Shown here: one piece after another, positions 23,566 to 31,572 of the stretch | How the letters are laid out: every line of letters starts with the position of its first letter | How positions within the stretch are numbered: the stretch's first letter is position 1 | Source: a virus | IMG/VR virus record: IMGVR_UViG_3300036985_001476 | Span: 1-36,031 of that record | Strand: one strand, 5' to 3' | Length of the DNA: 36,031 nt | Program-made: the position numbers and the translations under genes | Notes under the pieces: model-generated | Databases searched by the model: none | What the model was told of the DNA's origin: nothing | What the model saw: the letters and a program-made list of their open reading frames with translations, nothing else

Positions 23566-23811
23566 ATGGAAAACTTACTAATTAATCAAGATTCACTATT
23601 AACAACTATTGCTAAATTACGCGGTTTTAAAGTATCAGGGTTATATGATAATGGTGTAACTTTGGAACGTGCTAGATACAAAAAAGATATAGCAAGCGAA
23701 CAAGCTAGATTATCAGAGTTAAAACTAGATTTAAGATTGTTGCTAGATTCTAAAATTAGTTTTAAAGCTAGTATTTACACATCTAATATAACTATAGAGC
23801 TAATAAAATGA
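23566..23811 (+). CDS. Uncharacterised 81-residue protein
   Basis: First gene of the plus-strand module downstream of the iterons. The protein is mixed, with a helical charged middle (RARYKKDIASEQARLSELKL) that may form a short coil, and a strand-like end. I recognise no family. The ribosome site is weak (GAGA about 9 bases before ATG). Its stop overlaps the next start (ATGA), so the following membrane peptide is coupled to it. Regulation by the promoter and leader hairpin just upstream is likely. Confidence 0.65.
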   Translation: MENLLINQDSLLTTIAKLRGFKVSGLYDNGVTLERARYKKDIASEQARLSELKLDLRLLLDSKISFKASIYTSNITIELIK

Positions 23812-23885
23812 ATCAAATAATACTGTTTGGAATTGCGATATTATTTATAGCATTAGCAGAAAATGTTTTAAATTATTTAATGTAA
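23808..23885 (+). CDS. 25-residue single-helix membrane peptide
   Basis: The gene encodes MNQIILFGIAILFIALAENV then LNYLM. It is one hydrophobic helix with a negative charge near its end. The ATG overlaps the stop of the upstream gene (ATGA), and a terminator-like hairpin follows the stop by 7 bases. The tight packing makes translation likely although the peptide is very small. Function unknown. Confidence 0.5.
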   Translation: MNQIILFGIAILFIALAENVLNYLM

Positions 23886-23892
23886 ATCAATC

Positions 23893-23916
23893 AAGGCCGT
23901 CATTAGGCGGCCTTTT
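23893..23916 (+). terminator. Terminator/attenuator inside the small-gene module
   Basis: AAGGCCG (23893-23899) pairs with CGGCCTT (23908-23914) around an 8-base loop, followed by TT and an AT-rich stretch. The run of T is short (four), so partial termination between 23885 and 23934 is likely. Confidence 0.65.
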
Positions 23917-23933
23917 AATAAAGGTAAACTAAA

Positions 23934-24149
23934 ATGACTAAAGTAGAATTGATAAAACACTTAAACACTTTAAGAAAAAGCAATAAAAATGCTTGGGTAT
24001 ATTGGAACGGTATTTATAACGGCCATACAGTAAGTTATAAAGCTTATAAAACATGGGTTCAATACTTAACAATTGACGGGTTAAAACATTCTAGTTTATG
24101 CGATTGTAAACCTACTCAATTTATAGACTTTTTGAATGAGGCCCTATAA
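23934..24149 (+). CDS. Uncharacterised 71-residue protein
   Basis: The protein starts MTKVELIKHLNTLRKSNKNA and is rich in Lys, Tyr and Trp (WVYWNGIYNGHTVSYKAYKT). AAGG lies 10 bases before the ATG. Its TAA overlaps the start of the cysteine-rich gene (TAATG), which makes the two co-expressed. No family recognised; basic and aromatic content would suit nucleic acid binding, but this is only a composition argument. Confidence 0.65.
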   Translation: MTKVELIKHLNTLRKSNKNAWVYWNGIYNGHTVSYKAYKTWVQYLTIDGLKHSSLCDCKPTQFIDFLNEAL

Positions 24150-24835
24150 TGTCAAAATATCACTTAACTAAAGTATCGAGCAATGCTAAAACTGGCCCGA
24201 TCGCAGTGTCTACCAGTTCCAAGTCTACTTGCCCCGATGATTGCCCAATAAAAGAAAAAGGCTGTTATGCGGGCAATGGCCCGTTAAATTTACACTGGCA
24301 AAAGGTAACAAATGGGGAACGCGGCGTTTCTTTTGATGATTTCCTTTTGCAAGTGCAAGCATTGCCAATTAATTCAGAATATCGTCATAATCAGGCCGGC
24401 GACTTACCAGGTGAAAATGGCCAGATTGACGCGCCAAAATTGGCACGTTTAGCAGCTACAACAAAAAAGCGTAAATTACGCGCGTTCACTTATACGCATT
24501 ACAATGTGTTAACTAATATCAATAATAGATTGGCTATACAAGCAGCCAATAACGTCGGTTTTACGATTAATCTAAGCGCTAATCATATAAACGAAGTGGA
24601 TAATCTACTTGCACTCAATATCGCGCCTGTAGCTGTCATTATGCCAATAAACGCGCCTAAAGTATCTTATACTGCAGCGGGTAACAAAGTGGTTATTTGC
24701 CCAGCACAAACAAATGACGAAACAAGATGTATTGATTGCATGTTGTGCGCTAAAAATGATCGATCATTTAGCATCGGTTTTATTGCTCATGGTACAAGCG
24801 CCAAAAAAGCAGCGTTTTCAACTAATAATATTTAA
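24149..24835 (+). CDS. Cysteine-cluster phage protein (DUF7227-like)
   Basis: The protein has 228 residues and resembles a family found in proteobacterial phages and plasmids, annotated I believe as DUF7227 (not verified). Two cysteine clusters stand at the ends: C28-x3-C32-x6-C39 (CPDDCPIKEKGCYA) and C184 with C194-x2-C197-x2-C200 (CIDCMLC). Conserved-looking motifs between are YRHNQAGDLPG (about 78-88) and FTYTHYN (113-119), and GFIAHG follows at 210-215. The Cys patterns suggest a metal or Fe-S site; the central part may be a small alpha/beta barrel-like fold. The reaction is unknown. More conserved than the other module genes. Confidence 0.75.
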   Translation: MSKYHLTKVSSNAKTGPIAVSTSSKSTCPDDCPIKEKGCYAGNGPLNLHWQKVTNGERGVSFDDFLLQVQALPINSEYRHNQAGDLPGENGQIDAPKLARLAATTKKRKLRAFTYTHYNVLTNINNRLAIQAANNVGFTINLSANHINEVDNLLALNIAPVAVIMPINAPKVSYTAAGNKVVICPAQTNDETRCIDCMLCAKNDRSFSIGFIAHGTSAKKAAFSTNNI

Positions 24836-24851
24836 CTTAGGATAATATAAA

Positions 24852-25058
24852 ATGAAAAATTTAAACTATGTCGCTGCAGCTTTAATTTTAATAATCTTTA
24901 TTGGCGCGTTATGTATGGTAGATAGCACACCAAGTTACAAGATTCATAAAACAAGAAGTGGTGATTTTATAATCATCGACAAAGAAGGCGCTAACAATTC
25001 CAGAATCTATGAATTAGTAGAATTGCCAACAAATAGGGTAAGCGAGGCCGTCAAATGA
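24852..25058 (+). CDS. Small membrane-anchored protein
   Basis: The protein has 68 residues. Residues 5-23 (NYVAAALILIIFIGALCMV) form one membrane helix. The rest is a small soluble domain with a beta pattern (SYKIHKTRSGDFIIIDKEGA). AGGA lies 10 bases before the ATG. The stop overlaps the start of another tiny membrane peptide. It follows the cysteine-cluster gene by 16 bases and may anchor a complex at the inner membrane; that is speculation. Confidence 0.65.
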   Translation: MKNLNYVAAALILIIFIGALCMVDSTPSYKIHKTRSGDFIIIDKEGANNSRIYELVELPTNRVSEAVK

Positions 25059-25117
25059 TAGTCGCGCTTGTAACAGTAGTTCTGATAGAGTTGATAGCCT
25101 TAACTCTATCAGAATAA
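25055..25117 (+). CDS. 20-residue hydrophobic peptide
   Basis: The gene encodes MIVALVTVVLIELIALTLSE, a single membrane-spanning helix. Its ATG overlaps the upstream stop (ATGA). The second half of the gene is also an arm-loop-arm inverted repeat (25080-25114), so the sequence may be constrained by RNA structure rather than by the peptide. Coupling and position favour translation, but size makes this tentative. Confidence 0.4.
   Translation: MIVALVTVVLIELIALTLSE
25080..25114 (+). terminator. 13-bp perfect inverted repeat at the module end
   Basis: TTCTGATAGAGTT (25080-25092) pairs perfectly with AACTCTATCAGAA (25102-25114) around a 9-base loop. It overlaps the last small gene and is followed at once by a second hairpin with T-run. 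It may be a terminator companion, an mRNA end stabiliser, or an operator. Confidence 0.6.
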
Positions 25118-25144
25118 AAAAAGGGCCTTAACCGGCCCTTTTTT
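25117..25144. terminator. Strong bidirectional rho-independent terminator
   Basis: An A-run, GGGCC, a 6-base loop, GGCCC and a T-run make an 11-bp stem flanked by A and T tracts on either side. It works in both directions, at the meeting point of the plus-strand module and the minus-strand replication operon. Confidence 0.9.
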
Positions 25145-25176
25145 ATTGCCTAACGTTTTATAAATTTACGTTTTAA

Positions 25177-25228
25177 GGCGTGATAATTGTTTACCTATAC
25201 CAAAGTATACCTTGTCAATTATCGCGCC
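25177..25228. repeat. Large imperfect inverted repeat between convergent operons
   Basis: GGCGTGATAATTG (25177-25189) faces CAATTATCGCGCC (25216-25228): 12 of 13 positions pair normally and the other can be G-U. Inside lies a smaller TATAC/GTATA hairpin. It begins 6 bases after the stop codon side of the primase-helicase gene on the minus strand. It may be a second terminator or a cruciform site. Confidence 0.8.
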
Positions 25229-25233
25229 TGTAA

Positions 25234-27540
25234 TCACTTAACTAGAGCCAATTTTTTAATTGCATCAGGCTCAACCATACGCCTTAATTCCGATTTGCTT
25301 AACGAATCAATATCAGGATCAGGCGCACAAAAGATATGCTTTGCGCTTGTGTAATCCCTTGACGCAATCCGGCCTTTATCTATCCAACCGGCTTCTTTAA
25401 GAGCATGTAAAAACGCTGGCTGTGGTATCTTAATATTACCTGGCGCACTATTAGCTATCCGGTCGCATATCGCGTGAAAAGGCGATGCAATCACACCATT
25501 TGCAAATTCACCGACTCTGAGGCGCATTAAATCGACTAGATAACTCTCAGCACTACTCATGCCTTGTTCGATCAAATTTAGTTTAAATTCGGTCATCATG
25601 GGCGCTGCACTCGGGTTAAACTTTGACACGTCACGCGCATAAAGCCAACTAGCGATTGCTTCATATCCACCACCAGTTTTGAACCATGCCCACATTTTTT
25701 GTGCTTCATCATAGTTCATGCGGGGCGCATGTGACCAAACACAGAACCAACGCCTATCTTGCGATTCTAGTTGAATCGGCACTGGATCGTTAGAGAAGGC
25801 AAGAACAAACAATCGATTAACCATGTCATAGGGGTGCAGTCCTTTACGATTAATCGACAATGTCTCAGGTGGTGCAGCTATGATCGGTTTTAACTTGTTA
25901 GCAAGCGCGCGTCTTTCGCGTGCGTCTGTTTCTTTCAGCTCATTCAGGATCAGGATCTCACATTCTAAAGCGTACCCGAACTGGCTGGCCATAGAATCGT
26001 TATCGATATAACCCCTATTTTTCAAATGTGTTCCACATACCGCCCAAATAAAAGGGGCGTACATAGTATCTTTACCCAGCCCTTGATCGCCACCATGTAG
26101 AATCGCATGGTTAATCTTGACATTAGGGTTTTGTACTTTATAAGCCATCACGTTAAAAATATGCTCTAATTCGTCATGGTTTGGCACTAATGTCTTGCAA
26201 TGATCTAGCCATGCAGTAACGTTTCCAGCTTTACCCTTAACATCAGGGCGTGCATCTCGCCAACGATTGCCGTACAAATCACCGTCAAGAGTAGTCAACA
26301 TGGAATCGCCCGCAGCGTAGGTAATCCCGACAAGCGCATGTGCGCCTGATGCATGTCTATTTTCATCAAAGCAAACCGATGCTTCTATCTTGCGCCCATT
26401 GTGAATCGATTTGCACTCGATATGTCTAAACAAAGCATTAAAAGTTGATCGGCTTACTTCACGTCTTGCTTGTAAGTCAAAATATGACTCGTCTGCCTGA
26501 TTGTAGGCAAACCGTTTAAACCAATCTTTTTTTTCAAGCCGTCCAAGCTCTTTGCGCTCGACTGCTGCAACTATATCATCTGCATCATGGCTGAACATGT
26601 CTGATGGCTCAAGTTTTGCTAATGTTTCATTCATAACGGTTGCTAATAATTCATCACGCAAGCCGTGATGATGTTTCGGGCCACCTTCGGCCTGCACCCA
26701 TTCAAGGTAAGTTTTACTATCTAAGTGCTGGCAAGACTCGTGAAAGCACATGTACGAACGGTTCAAAGGCTGATAACGCGCCATAGGGTTACCGTCCGAG
26801 TGCGCTAAAGCGTTGATGCAAGTCACGCCAACCCAGCCTTCACCATTAGCGCCCTCGATCACGTCCCCACGCTCAACAAGCCATGTCAACACGTCATCTT
26901 TGCCATCGTCAATCAGATCGATACGTTTAACAGTTGCGGTGTCGGCTTCTGCAGGTGTAACACCTAACGCGGTGCATATCTGCGGTAAAGTAAACTCTAA
27001 TGCCGGATCAAACGACACTAACTTAGATTTAAAATTGTCGCGATCAGGCTTAAGATTGACAGAATCAGGAAGCCTGAAATTACGAACGGGGTTAATAGCG
27101 CCCCCATCTGTATACCCTGCATCAGCAATCGCTTTAATAGCTGCACTGAAATCCCCTTTTGTTGGTTGATCGTCAAGGCTGAACGTGTAGCCGTATTGGT
27201 AATTGTTAGGCGACGTTTCCATGATCCAAGTAGGTGCAATCTCAGGTGTTTTAGACTTTGTACCGACATCATCTAACACAAGGAACGCTACTAACTCACA
27301 GTTGGTTGCAGAAGCACTTGGTTTGCCATCTTTAAAACGATTAATGATAAAACTGGCGGTGTTACAGTACCACGCACCTTTTTTATCATACTTAGTTGGA
27401 AGGTAAGCTGGCCAAGCGCATTGTTGTGCGCCATCTTTATGGAATAAATCAGGTTTAGGAATTTGTTTTACAAAGAGGACAGTTTCCCCTTCAGGTGCTA
27501 TACTAACCAAGTAATCTATAAATTTCATATTATTTTCCAT
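25234..27540 (-). CDS. Primase-helicase (RepB-like primase plus SF3/DUF5906 helicase)
   Basis: The protein has 768 residues; an ATG at residue 5 (27528, MKFIDY) with GGAA upstream is the likelier start. The N-terminal 200 residues resemble an archaeo-eukaryotic/RepB-type primase, with LVLDDVG (D90, D91) as metal site and NPVRNFRLPDS (about 150-160). A Cys/His stretch follows (YMCFHESCQH, 263-272). The helicase has Walker A GGDQGLGKDT (483-492), Walker B ILILNE (529-534) and SNDPVP-type sensor near 600. It should unwind and prime the phage genome. Overlaps the polymerase stop. Confidence 0.88.
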   Translation of the reverse strand: MENNMKFIDYLVSIAPEGETVLFVKQIPKPDLFHKDGAQQCAWPAYLPTKYDKKGAWYCNTASFIINRFKDGKPSASATNCELVAFLVLDDVGTKSKTPEIAPTWIMETSPNNYQYGYTFSLDDQPTKGDFSAAIKAIADAGYTDGGAINPVRNFRLPDSVNLKPDRDNFKSKLVSFDPALEFTLPQICTALGVTPAEADTATVKRIDLIDDGKDDVLTWLVERGDVIEGANGEGWVGVTCINALAHSDGNPMARYQPLNRSYMCFHESCQHLDSKTYLEWVQAEGGPKHHHGLRDELLATVMNETLAKLEPSDMFSHDADDIVAAVERKELGRLEKKDWFKRFAYNQADESYFDLQARREVSRSTFNALFRHIECKSIHNGRKIEASVCFDENRHASGAHALVGITYAAGDSMLTTLDGDLYGNRWRDARPDVKGKAGNVTAWLDHCKTLVPNHDELEHIFNVMAYKVQNPNVKINHAILHGGDQGLGKDTMYAPFIWAVCGTHLKNRGYIDNDSMASQFGYALECEILILNELKETDARERRALANKLKPIIAAPPETLSINRKGLHPYDMVNRLFVLAFSNDPVPIQLESQDRRWFCVWSHAPRMNYDEAQKMWAWFKTGGGYEAIASWLYARDVSKFNPSAAPMMTEFKLNLIEQGMSSAESYLVDLMRLRVGEFANGVIASPFHAICDRIANSAPGNIKIPQPAFLHALKEAGWIDKGRIASRDYTSAKHIFCAPDPDIDSLSKSELRRMVEPDAIKKLALVK

Positions 27541-29404
27541 ATCTAGTCATAGTTGCAATCTCGACATCTAATGGTATTCCTTCAGCCCAAACTGGAGGAG
27601 TACACATCACCGATATCATTCTTTTTGTTGTTTCTTCAGCGTCATCAATAGCACATTCAACCACAATTTCATCATGGATATGCGCGATAACGTTATCTAA
27701 TTGGCGTAGCGAGTATCTTAGTAGATCATTAGCGGTTGCTTGAGCGCAGTTTTCTTGTGCAATACCTTGCCACAGTCTAGCGCGAGGCCATTCCTCAGCA
27801 TCAGAGGCAGGTTTGAACGCTGCCTTAAGATAAGTAACAGCGCCATCTTCTAATCGAGCGAATGGGTAACAGAGTATACGACCTGACGGTAAAATATACC
27901 AGAGGTGATTGCCATCAAAAAGATAAGTCACACGCCCAGCCGAGAACTCATGCCCCTTGTGACGCATGGCGCTCATGTAAGCGCGTTCCAAATCTTGGCC
28001 GTAAGGTATGCACCACGGATTTGCCACGCGCCAACCATTAATCATGCGCTTGATTTGGTGTTCAGGCATCTCAAGTCCGTAAATCCTCGCCATTGATGCA
28101 AACGCACCAGCTCCACCCGAATATCCTAAGGCCAACTCCTGAACTTTACCGATGAAACGCTGATCTTTAGTGACTTCTTTAACATTGAAAGTAGACTTAG
28201 CGTTCTCGACATACACATCGCCACCGGATCGGAAGATGTCAAGCTTTGCTTCCGATGCTGCGTGATTAGATAACCACGGATTACATCTCGCTTCAATACC
28301 TGCCCAATCAGCCACAACTAAAACATTACCTTTAGCAGGGATAATAGCAGGTCTAATCATGCCTTTTAAGACATCTGTAACACGATTGCCAAACGCACCA
28401 AGATCATCACCTGCCATCATAGCTGAACGCACAGCGACAGGGTCTTTAGCGCAGATTCTAGCCATGTTTTGAAGCTGTACACCGTACGAACTGGCTCTAC
28501 CCGTAGCAGAACCGCCATTAAAGACAAACGCACCACGAACGCGGCCATCTTCAATATCAGCCAGCTCCGACATGCGTTTAAACTTAGCAACTGATGATGC
28601 ACTGATGTCATCAATACACTGAACAACGTCCAGCACTTCATCAGGTAAATCCATTTGCAGTAAAGCAGTCCGAGTCGCTTTGTTCAAAGATAACTTCTCA
28701 TCCACCATCATCAGTTCAGGATCAATTCGATCTGCTACCCATTCTTTTAACTTAGGCGAACGTGCAGAAGCGATGCCTGTAATATCTTTGACTAACGTTT
28801 GAATATCCTCCAATTCAGCCGTAGCGTAGCCGATAGCGGCACGGCATAATGGCACATCAATCAGCAGTCCTTTATCATTGATGCGCTCATTCATGTGATA
28901 GTCAAGCAGTTCATCATCAGATAGTTGACGAAGTGCCAAACTAACTTCACGCATTGCCCGAACGTCTTGCTCACAATAATGGATCAGTTCAGGCAACAAC
29001 GCAGTATTGTACGGAGGTACGCAACATTGACGGATTAACTGCTTACCTCGATGATCTTTCTTCATCTTGGCTGACATCGCCCGTCCGATATCTTCAAGAC
29101 TTCCAGGCAAGCAATTAGCCCTAGCTTGTGTAGCGGTGCAATAGAACTGCTCCAACTCGAAGTTAATGCCTAACACATACCAAAAAATCAAACGTTCAAA
29201 TGCCGCGTTATGCGCCCTTATCTGACCTTTAAAGTTTCTGACACGTTCAGGGAATGGTTGATCTGGTGTCCAAGTTTGGACATCTTCATCATCAAAAGCA
29301 TAAGACATGCACAACACTTCAGTGCTTCTGTCTTGCGCGTAATTGTAAACCCCATGCTTCTTTAAGTCACAGGCGCTCTTTGTTTCGAAATCTATAAATA
29401 GCAT
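27530..29404 (-). CDS. DNA polymerase, family A, with 3'-5' exonuclease
   Basis: The protein has 624 residues. Exonuclease motifs are D5FET (Exo I), N65 region RAHNAAFE (Exo II) and Y143CEQD147 (Exo III). Polymerase motif A is VVADWAGIEAR with D366, motif B runs R416FIGKVQELALGY428, and motif C is H577DE579. All catalytic acids are present, so it should be an active replicative enzyme. There is no 5'-3' exonuclease domain. The start codon directly follows a terminator T-run and has no visible ribosome site, which is unusual. Confidence 0.95.
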   Translation of the reverse strand: MLFIDFETKSACDLKKHGVYNYAQDRSTEVLCMSYAFDDEDVQTWTPDQPFPERVRNFKGQIRAHNAAFERLIFWYVLGINFELEQFYCTATQARANCLPGSLEDIGRAMSAKMKKDHRGKQLIRQCCVPPYNTALLPELIHYCEQDVRAMREVSLALRQLSDDELLDYHMNERINDKGLLIDVPLCRAAIGYATAELEDIQTLVKDITGIASARSPKLKEWVADRIDPELMMVDEKLSLNKATRTALLQMDLPDEVLDVVQCIDDISASSVAKFKRMSELADIEDGRVRGAFVFNGGSATGRASSYGVQLQNMARICAKDPVAVRSAMMAGDDLGAFGNRVTDVLKGMIRPAIIPAKGNVLVVADWAGIEARCNPWLSNHAASEAKLDIFRSGGDVYVENAKSTFNVKEVTKDQRFIGKVQELALGYSGGAGAFASMARIYGLEMPEHQIKRMINGWRVANPWCIPYGQDLERAYMSAMRHKGHEFSAGRVTYLFDGNHLWYILPSGRILCYPFARLEDGAVTYLKAAFKPASDAEEWPRARLWQGIAQENCAQATANDLLRYSLRQLDNVIAHIHDEIVVECAIDDAEETTKRMISVMCTPPVWAEGIPLDVEIATMTRYGK

Positions 29405-29408
29405 AGCT

Positions 29409-29431
29409 AAAAAAAGCCCCTTTCGGGGCTT
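29409..29431 (-). terminator. Rho-independent terminator abutting the polymerase start
   Basis: On the minus strand AAGCCCC-GAAA-GGGGCTT (29414-29431) makes a 7-bp stem with a GNRA tetraloop and is followed by a run of seven T. It ends 5 bases before the DNA polymerase ATG. It should cut most transcripts coming from the upstream gene. Confidence 0.9.
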
Positions 29432-29439
29432 CTCCTTAC

Positions 29440-30075
29440 TTAGACTGAACGTCTACGTCTGCCTGATTCTTCAGGTGCTTCATCTGCTTCAGCAGAAGCT
29501 TCACCATCTAAACCAACCCATTCAACAACTTCAAACACTGGAGTATAAATCTTACCGTACGCTTTGTGTTGGTAAAATTCTTTCTTCAGGTTGATAACTG
29601 GAACAGGTTTATCTTGATCGGCATCTACTTGCGCTGCAATAGCAACTGCAAGAGTCTGTACTGAACGTTTACCACCAACTGAAGTGGTTGAGTAACGAAC
29701 TTCCAAGCCTTTATCTTCACCGGACAAGCATTTTAAGCTCATGCCGACTTGAGTTTCCCATCCACGCTTACCACCAGCAGGCGCAGCATCAAGTTCAGGT
29801 AATGGAGATGTAATACTTACCATCTTTTCACCTAAAACTTCACCTTCACCCCAGCAGATAAAACCGTGAACAAAAGAGAACGGATTAACCGCCCATGTAG
29901 AGTCTGATTCAACTTCAGATTCACCTGCACCAAACACCCAATGACCTGTGCGATCCATTTTAAGGATAGCAGAACCATTGTTACCACCAACTTCAGTTTC
30001 CAAAGAACGAAGTGCAGTAGAGAGTGAAGTAACAGAAGGAAGATTAGAACCAGAAAACGCTACTAAGTTTGACAT
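29440..30075 (-). CDS. Putative ssDNA-binding protein (position-based)
   Basis: The protein has 211 residues, beta-rich in the middle and with a disordered acidic tail (GEASAEADEAPEESG) followed by basic RRRRSV. Characteristic motifs are ILKMDRTGHWVFGAGESEVE and WAVNPFSFVHGFICWGEGEV. It lies between the DUF2800-like nuclease and polymerase, exactly where many phages encode the SSB-like DUF2815 protein, so ssDNA binding is inferred. The acidic tail would fit SSB partners. No direct OB-fold motif can be shown. AAGGT precedes the ATG; a strong terminator follows. Confidence 0.6.
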   Translation of the reverse strand: MSNLVAFSGSNLPSVTSLSTALRSLETEVGGNNGSAILKMDRTGHWVFGAGESEVESDSTWAVNPFSFVHGFICWGEGEVLGEKMVSITSPLPELDAAPAGGKRGWETQVGMSLKCLSGEDKGLEVRYSTTSVGGKRSVQTLAVAIAAQVDADQDKPVPVINLKKEFYQHKAYGKIYTPVFEVVEWVGLDGEASAEADEAPEESGRRRRSV

Positions 30076-30086
30076 AATATTGTACC

Positions 30087-31208
30087 TTATTGAAGTTTAG
30101 TAAGAGCAGCAGACAACTGTTGCCCGATTAACAGCACAGCAGGACGAGGATCGTCTACATGTGCCATTGTGTTACCCGATGAAATAGAAACGGTTGATCC
30201 TTCTGGTAAAGGCTGTTTAAGCTTCTTGAGCTTCTTTTCAGCCTGAGCAGGAGAGATAAACGATGCTTCCATCACATCAGATTCTGTTAAGCCAGTTGCA
30301 AGCAAGGCTTTCTTAGCCTCAACTTCGTCTGACCATTTACGGGTTGACCTTTTGGCAACCAGTTTGTAATTCGGTAAATCAGTACCAGATTCTAGCATAG
30401 TAAATGCTAAAGCTCGCAAGTCTTTTATCCATTCTTCTAAAATCTCAGCGTTCTGAAGGTAAGCATCAATAGTAGGGATGTCAATAGCATCAATCTTCAC
30501 TTTTAATGCGCGTTCAACTGCACCCGTCATTAAAGGACAAGTAGGCTTTGCCGCACACCATTTACAATGGCTACCTTCCCTGAGCGGTGCATCAAGTCTT
30601 TGTGATGCTTTGACTGCGCTCAGTAATTGCTGTTCAAACGCTTTAATGCGTTCTACAGTTGTCACCCAGCGTTTAATCATTGGAGGCTGGATAATGATTA
30701 GCTCGACTTCTTTTACGTCTTTAAAAGCCCATTTTGCATGTTCAGTACGCATTGCAGCAGCAGCGTAAAACATCAACTGCTCATTTTCTTTTGCTTCTAC
30801 GATAACGCCATTGCCAAACTTCCAATCCAAGACAATAGCACGATCACGTACACGACCAAGCAGATCGCAGCTGCCAAATACATCAGGCATGAAATCACCG
30901 AAATTAACTTCAACTTCGACTTCATAAACCATTTCATTTTCTGGATCAACTTCATCTAGTAACCCCAGTGCGACATTGATTTTTTCATCAATTAAATCTT
31001 GCGTCAGTATAACATCTTCATATTGATCCCCAACTACAGGTTTTGTACCAATACCTAAGTATTCAGCAATGGTGTTATGGAGAAGCGTGCCTTCATCAGC
31101 GTAAGAGCTGGAAGGCTTTTCAGGTGCTTCATTGCACAGCTTGACTGAGCCTGGGCAGTTGATAACACGTTTGGCAGTAGAACCACCGACTATTTTACTG
31201 TGTGCCAT
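30087..31208 (-). CDS. Cas4/RecB-like PD-(D/E)XK nuclease with Fe-S cysteines (DUF2800)
   Basis: The protein has 373 residues. The nuclease core shows H44 (GTLLHNTIAEYL), D115 (FGSCDLLG), D128-W-K130 (VLDWKFG) and Q144 (ENEQLMFYAA), the RecB/Cas4 signature. Four cysteines, C18 and C215-x2-C218-x5-C224 (HCKWCAAKPTC), match the iron-sulphur staple of AddB and Cas4. It probably processes DNA ends in replication or recombination. It is the second gene of the minus-strand replication operon. Confidence 0.9.
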   Translation of the reverse strand: MAHSKIVGGSTAKRVINCPGSVKLCNEAPEKPSSSYADEGTLLHNTIAEYLGIGTKPVVGDQYEDVILTQDLIDEKINVALGLLDEVDPENEMVYEVEVEVNFGDFMPDVFGSCDLLGRVRDRAIVLDWKFGNGVIVEAKENEQLMFYAAAAMRTEHAKWAFKDVKEVELIIIQPPMIKRWVTTVERIKAFEQQLLSAVKASQRLDAPLREGSHCKWCAAKPTCPLMTGAVERALKVKIDAIDIPTIDAYLQNAEILEEWIKDLRALAFTMLESGTDLPNYKLVAKRSTRKWSDEVEAKKALLATGLTESDVMEASFISPAQAEKKLKKLKQPLPEGSTVSISSGNTMAHVDDPRPAVLLIGQQLSAALTKLQ

Positions 31209-31213
31209 TATGA

Positions 31214-31462
31214 TTAAACCCCAAATTCAGAGTTAAAACATTCTATAGGATCGACAATTCTATCAGGCCAAGCCATTTTAGCCGCATGAGCTACTTGATC
31301 TTCTAAATGAAAAAACAAATAGTAAGGATCATCATGACACGCATATAATCCGTTAAATTCATACGCAACCCCTCGAACCATCATTAATCCCCAATCGTCA
31401 TGCTCAATAATACTTCCTACATAAAGGGGTTTACCGTGTAAAGCGCCTAGACAATAACTCAT
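31214..31462 (-). CDS. Uncharacterised 82-residue protein, first of replication operon
   Basis: The protein starts MSYCLGALHGKPLYVGSIIE and contains DDWGLMMVRGVAYEFNGLYA and DDPYYLFFHLEDQVAHAAKM. It is mixed alpha/beta with many aromatic and acidic residues. No family recognised. GGAAA lies about 12 bases before the ATG and a promoter candidate precedes it, so it is the first gene to be transcribed leftward from the 31.5-kb divergent region. Confidence 0.65.
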   Translation of the reverse strand: MSYCLGALHGKPLYVGSIIEHDDWGLMMVRGVAYEFNGLYACHDDPYYLFFHLEDQVAHAAKMAWPDRIVDPIECFNSEFGV

Positions 31463-31495
31463 TTAATATATTTCCGTTTCGTTTAAAGTGAATCT

Positions 31496-31524
31496 ATTAT
31501 TTCACAAAAAAATATATTGTACAA
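31496..31524 (-). promoter_or_regulatory. Putative leftward promoter of the replication operon
   Basis: On the minus strand AATAAT (31496-31501) lies 17 bases after TTGTAC (31519-31524). The -35 side is part of the palindrome TTGTACAA (31517-31524), at the centre of the divergent region, so one regulator could affect both directions. Confidence 0.5.
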
Positions 31525-31572
31525 ATGTTTTTTACAGTGATAAGCTATAACCTCACTAAACGAGAGATCAAT

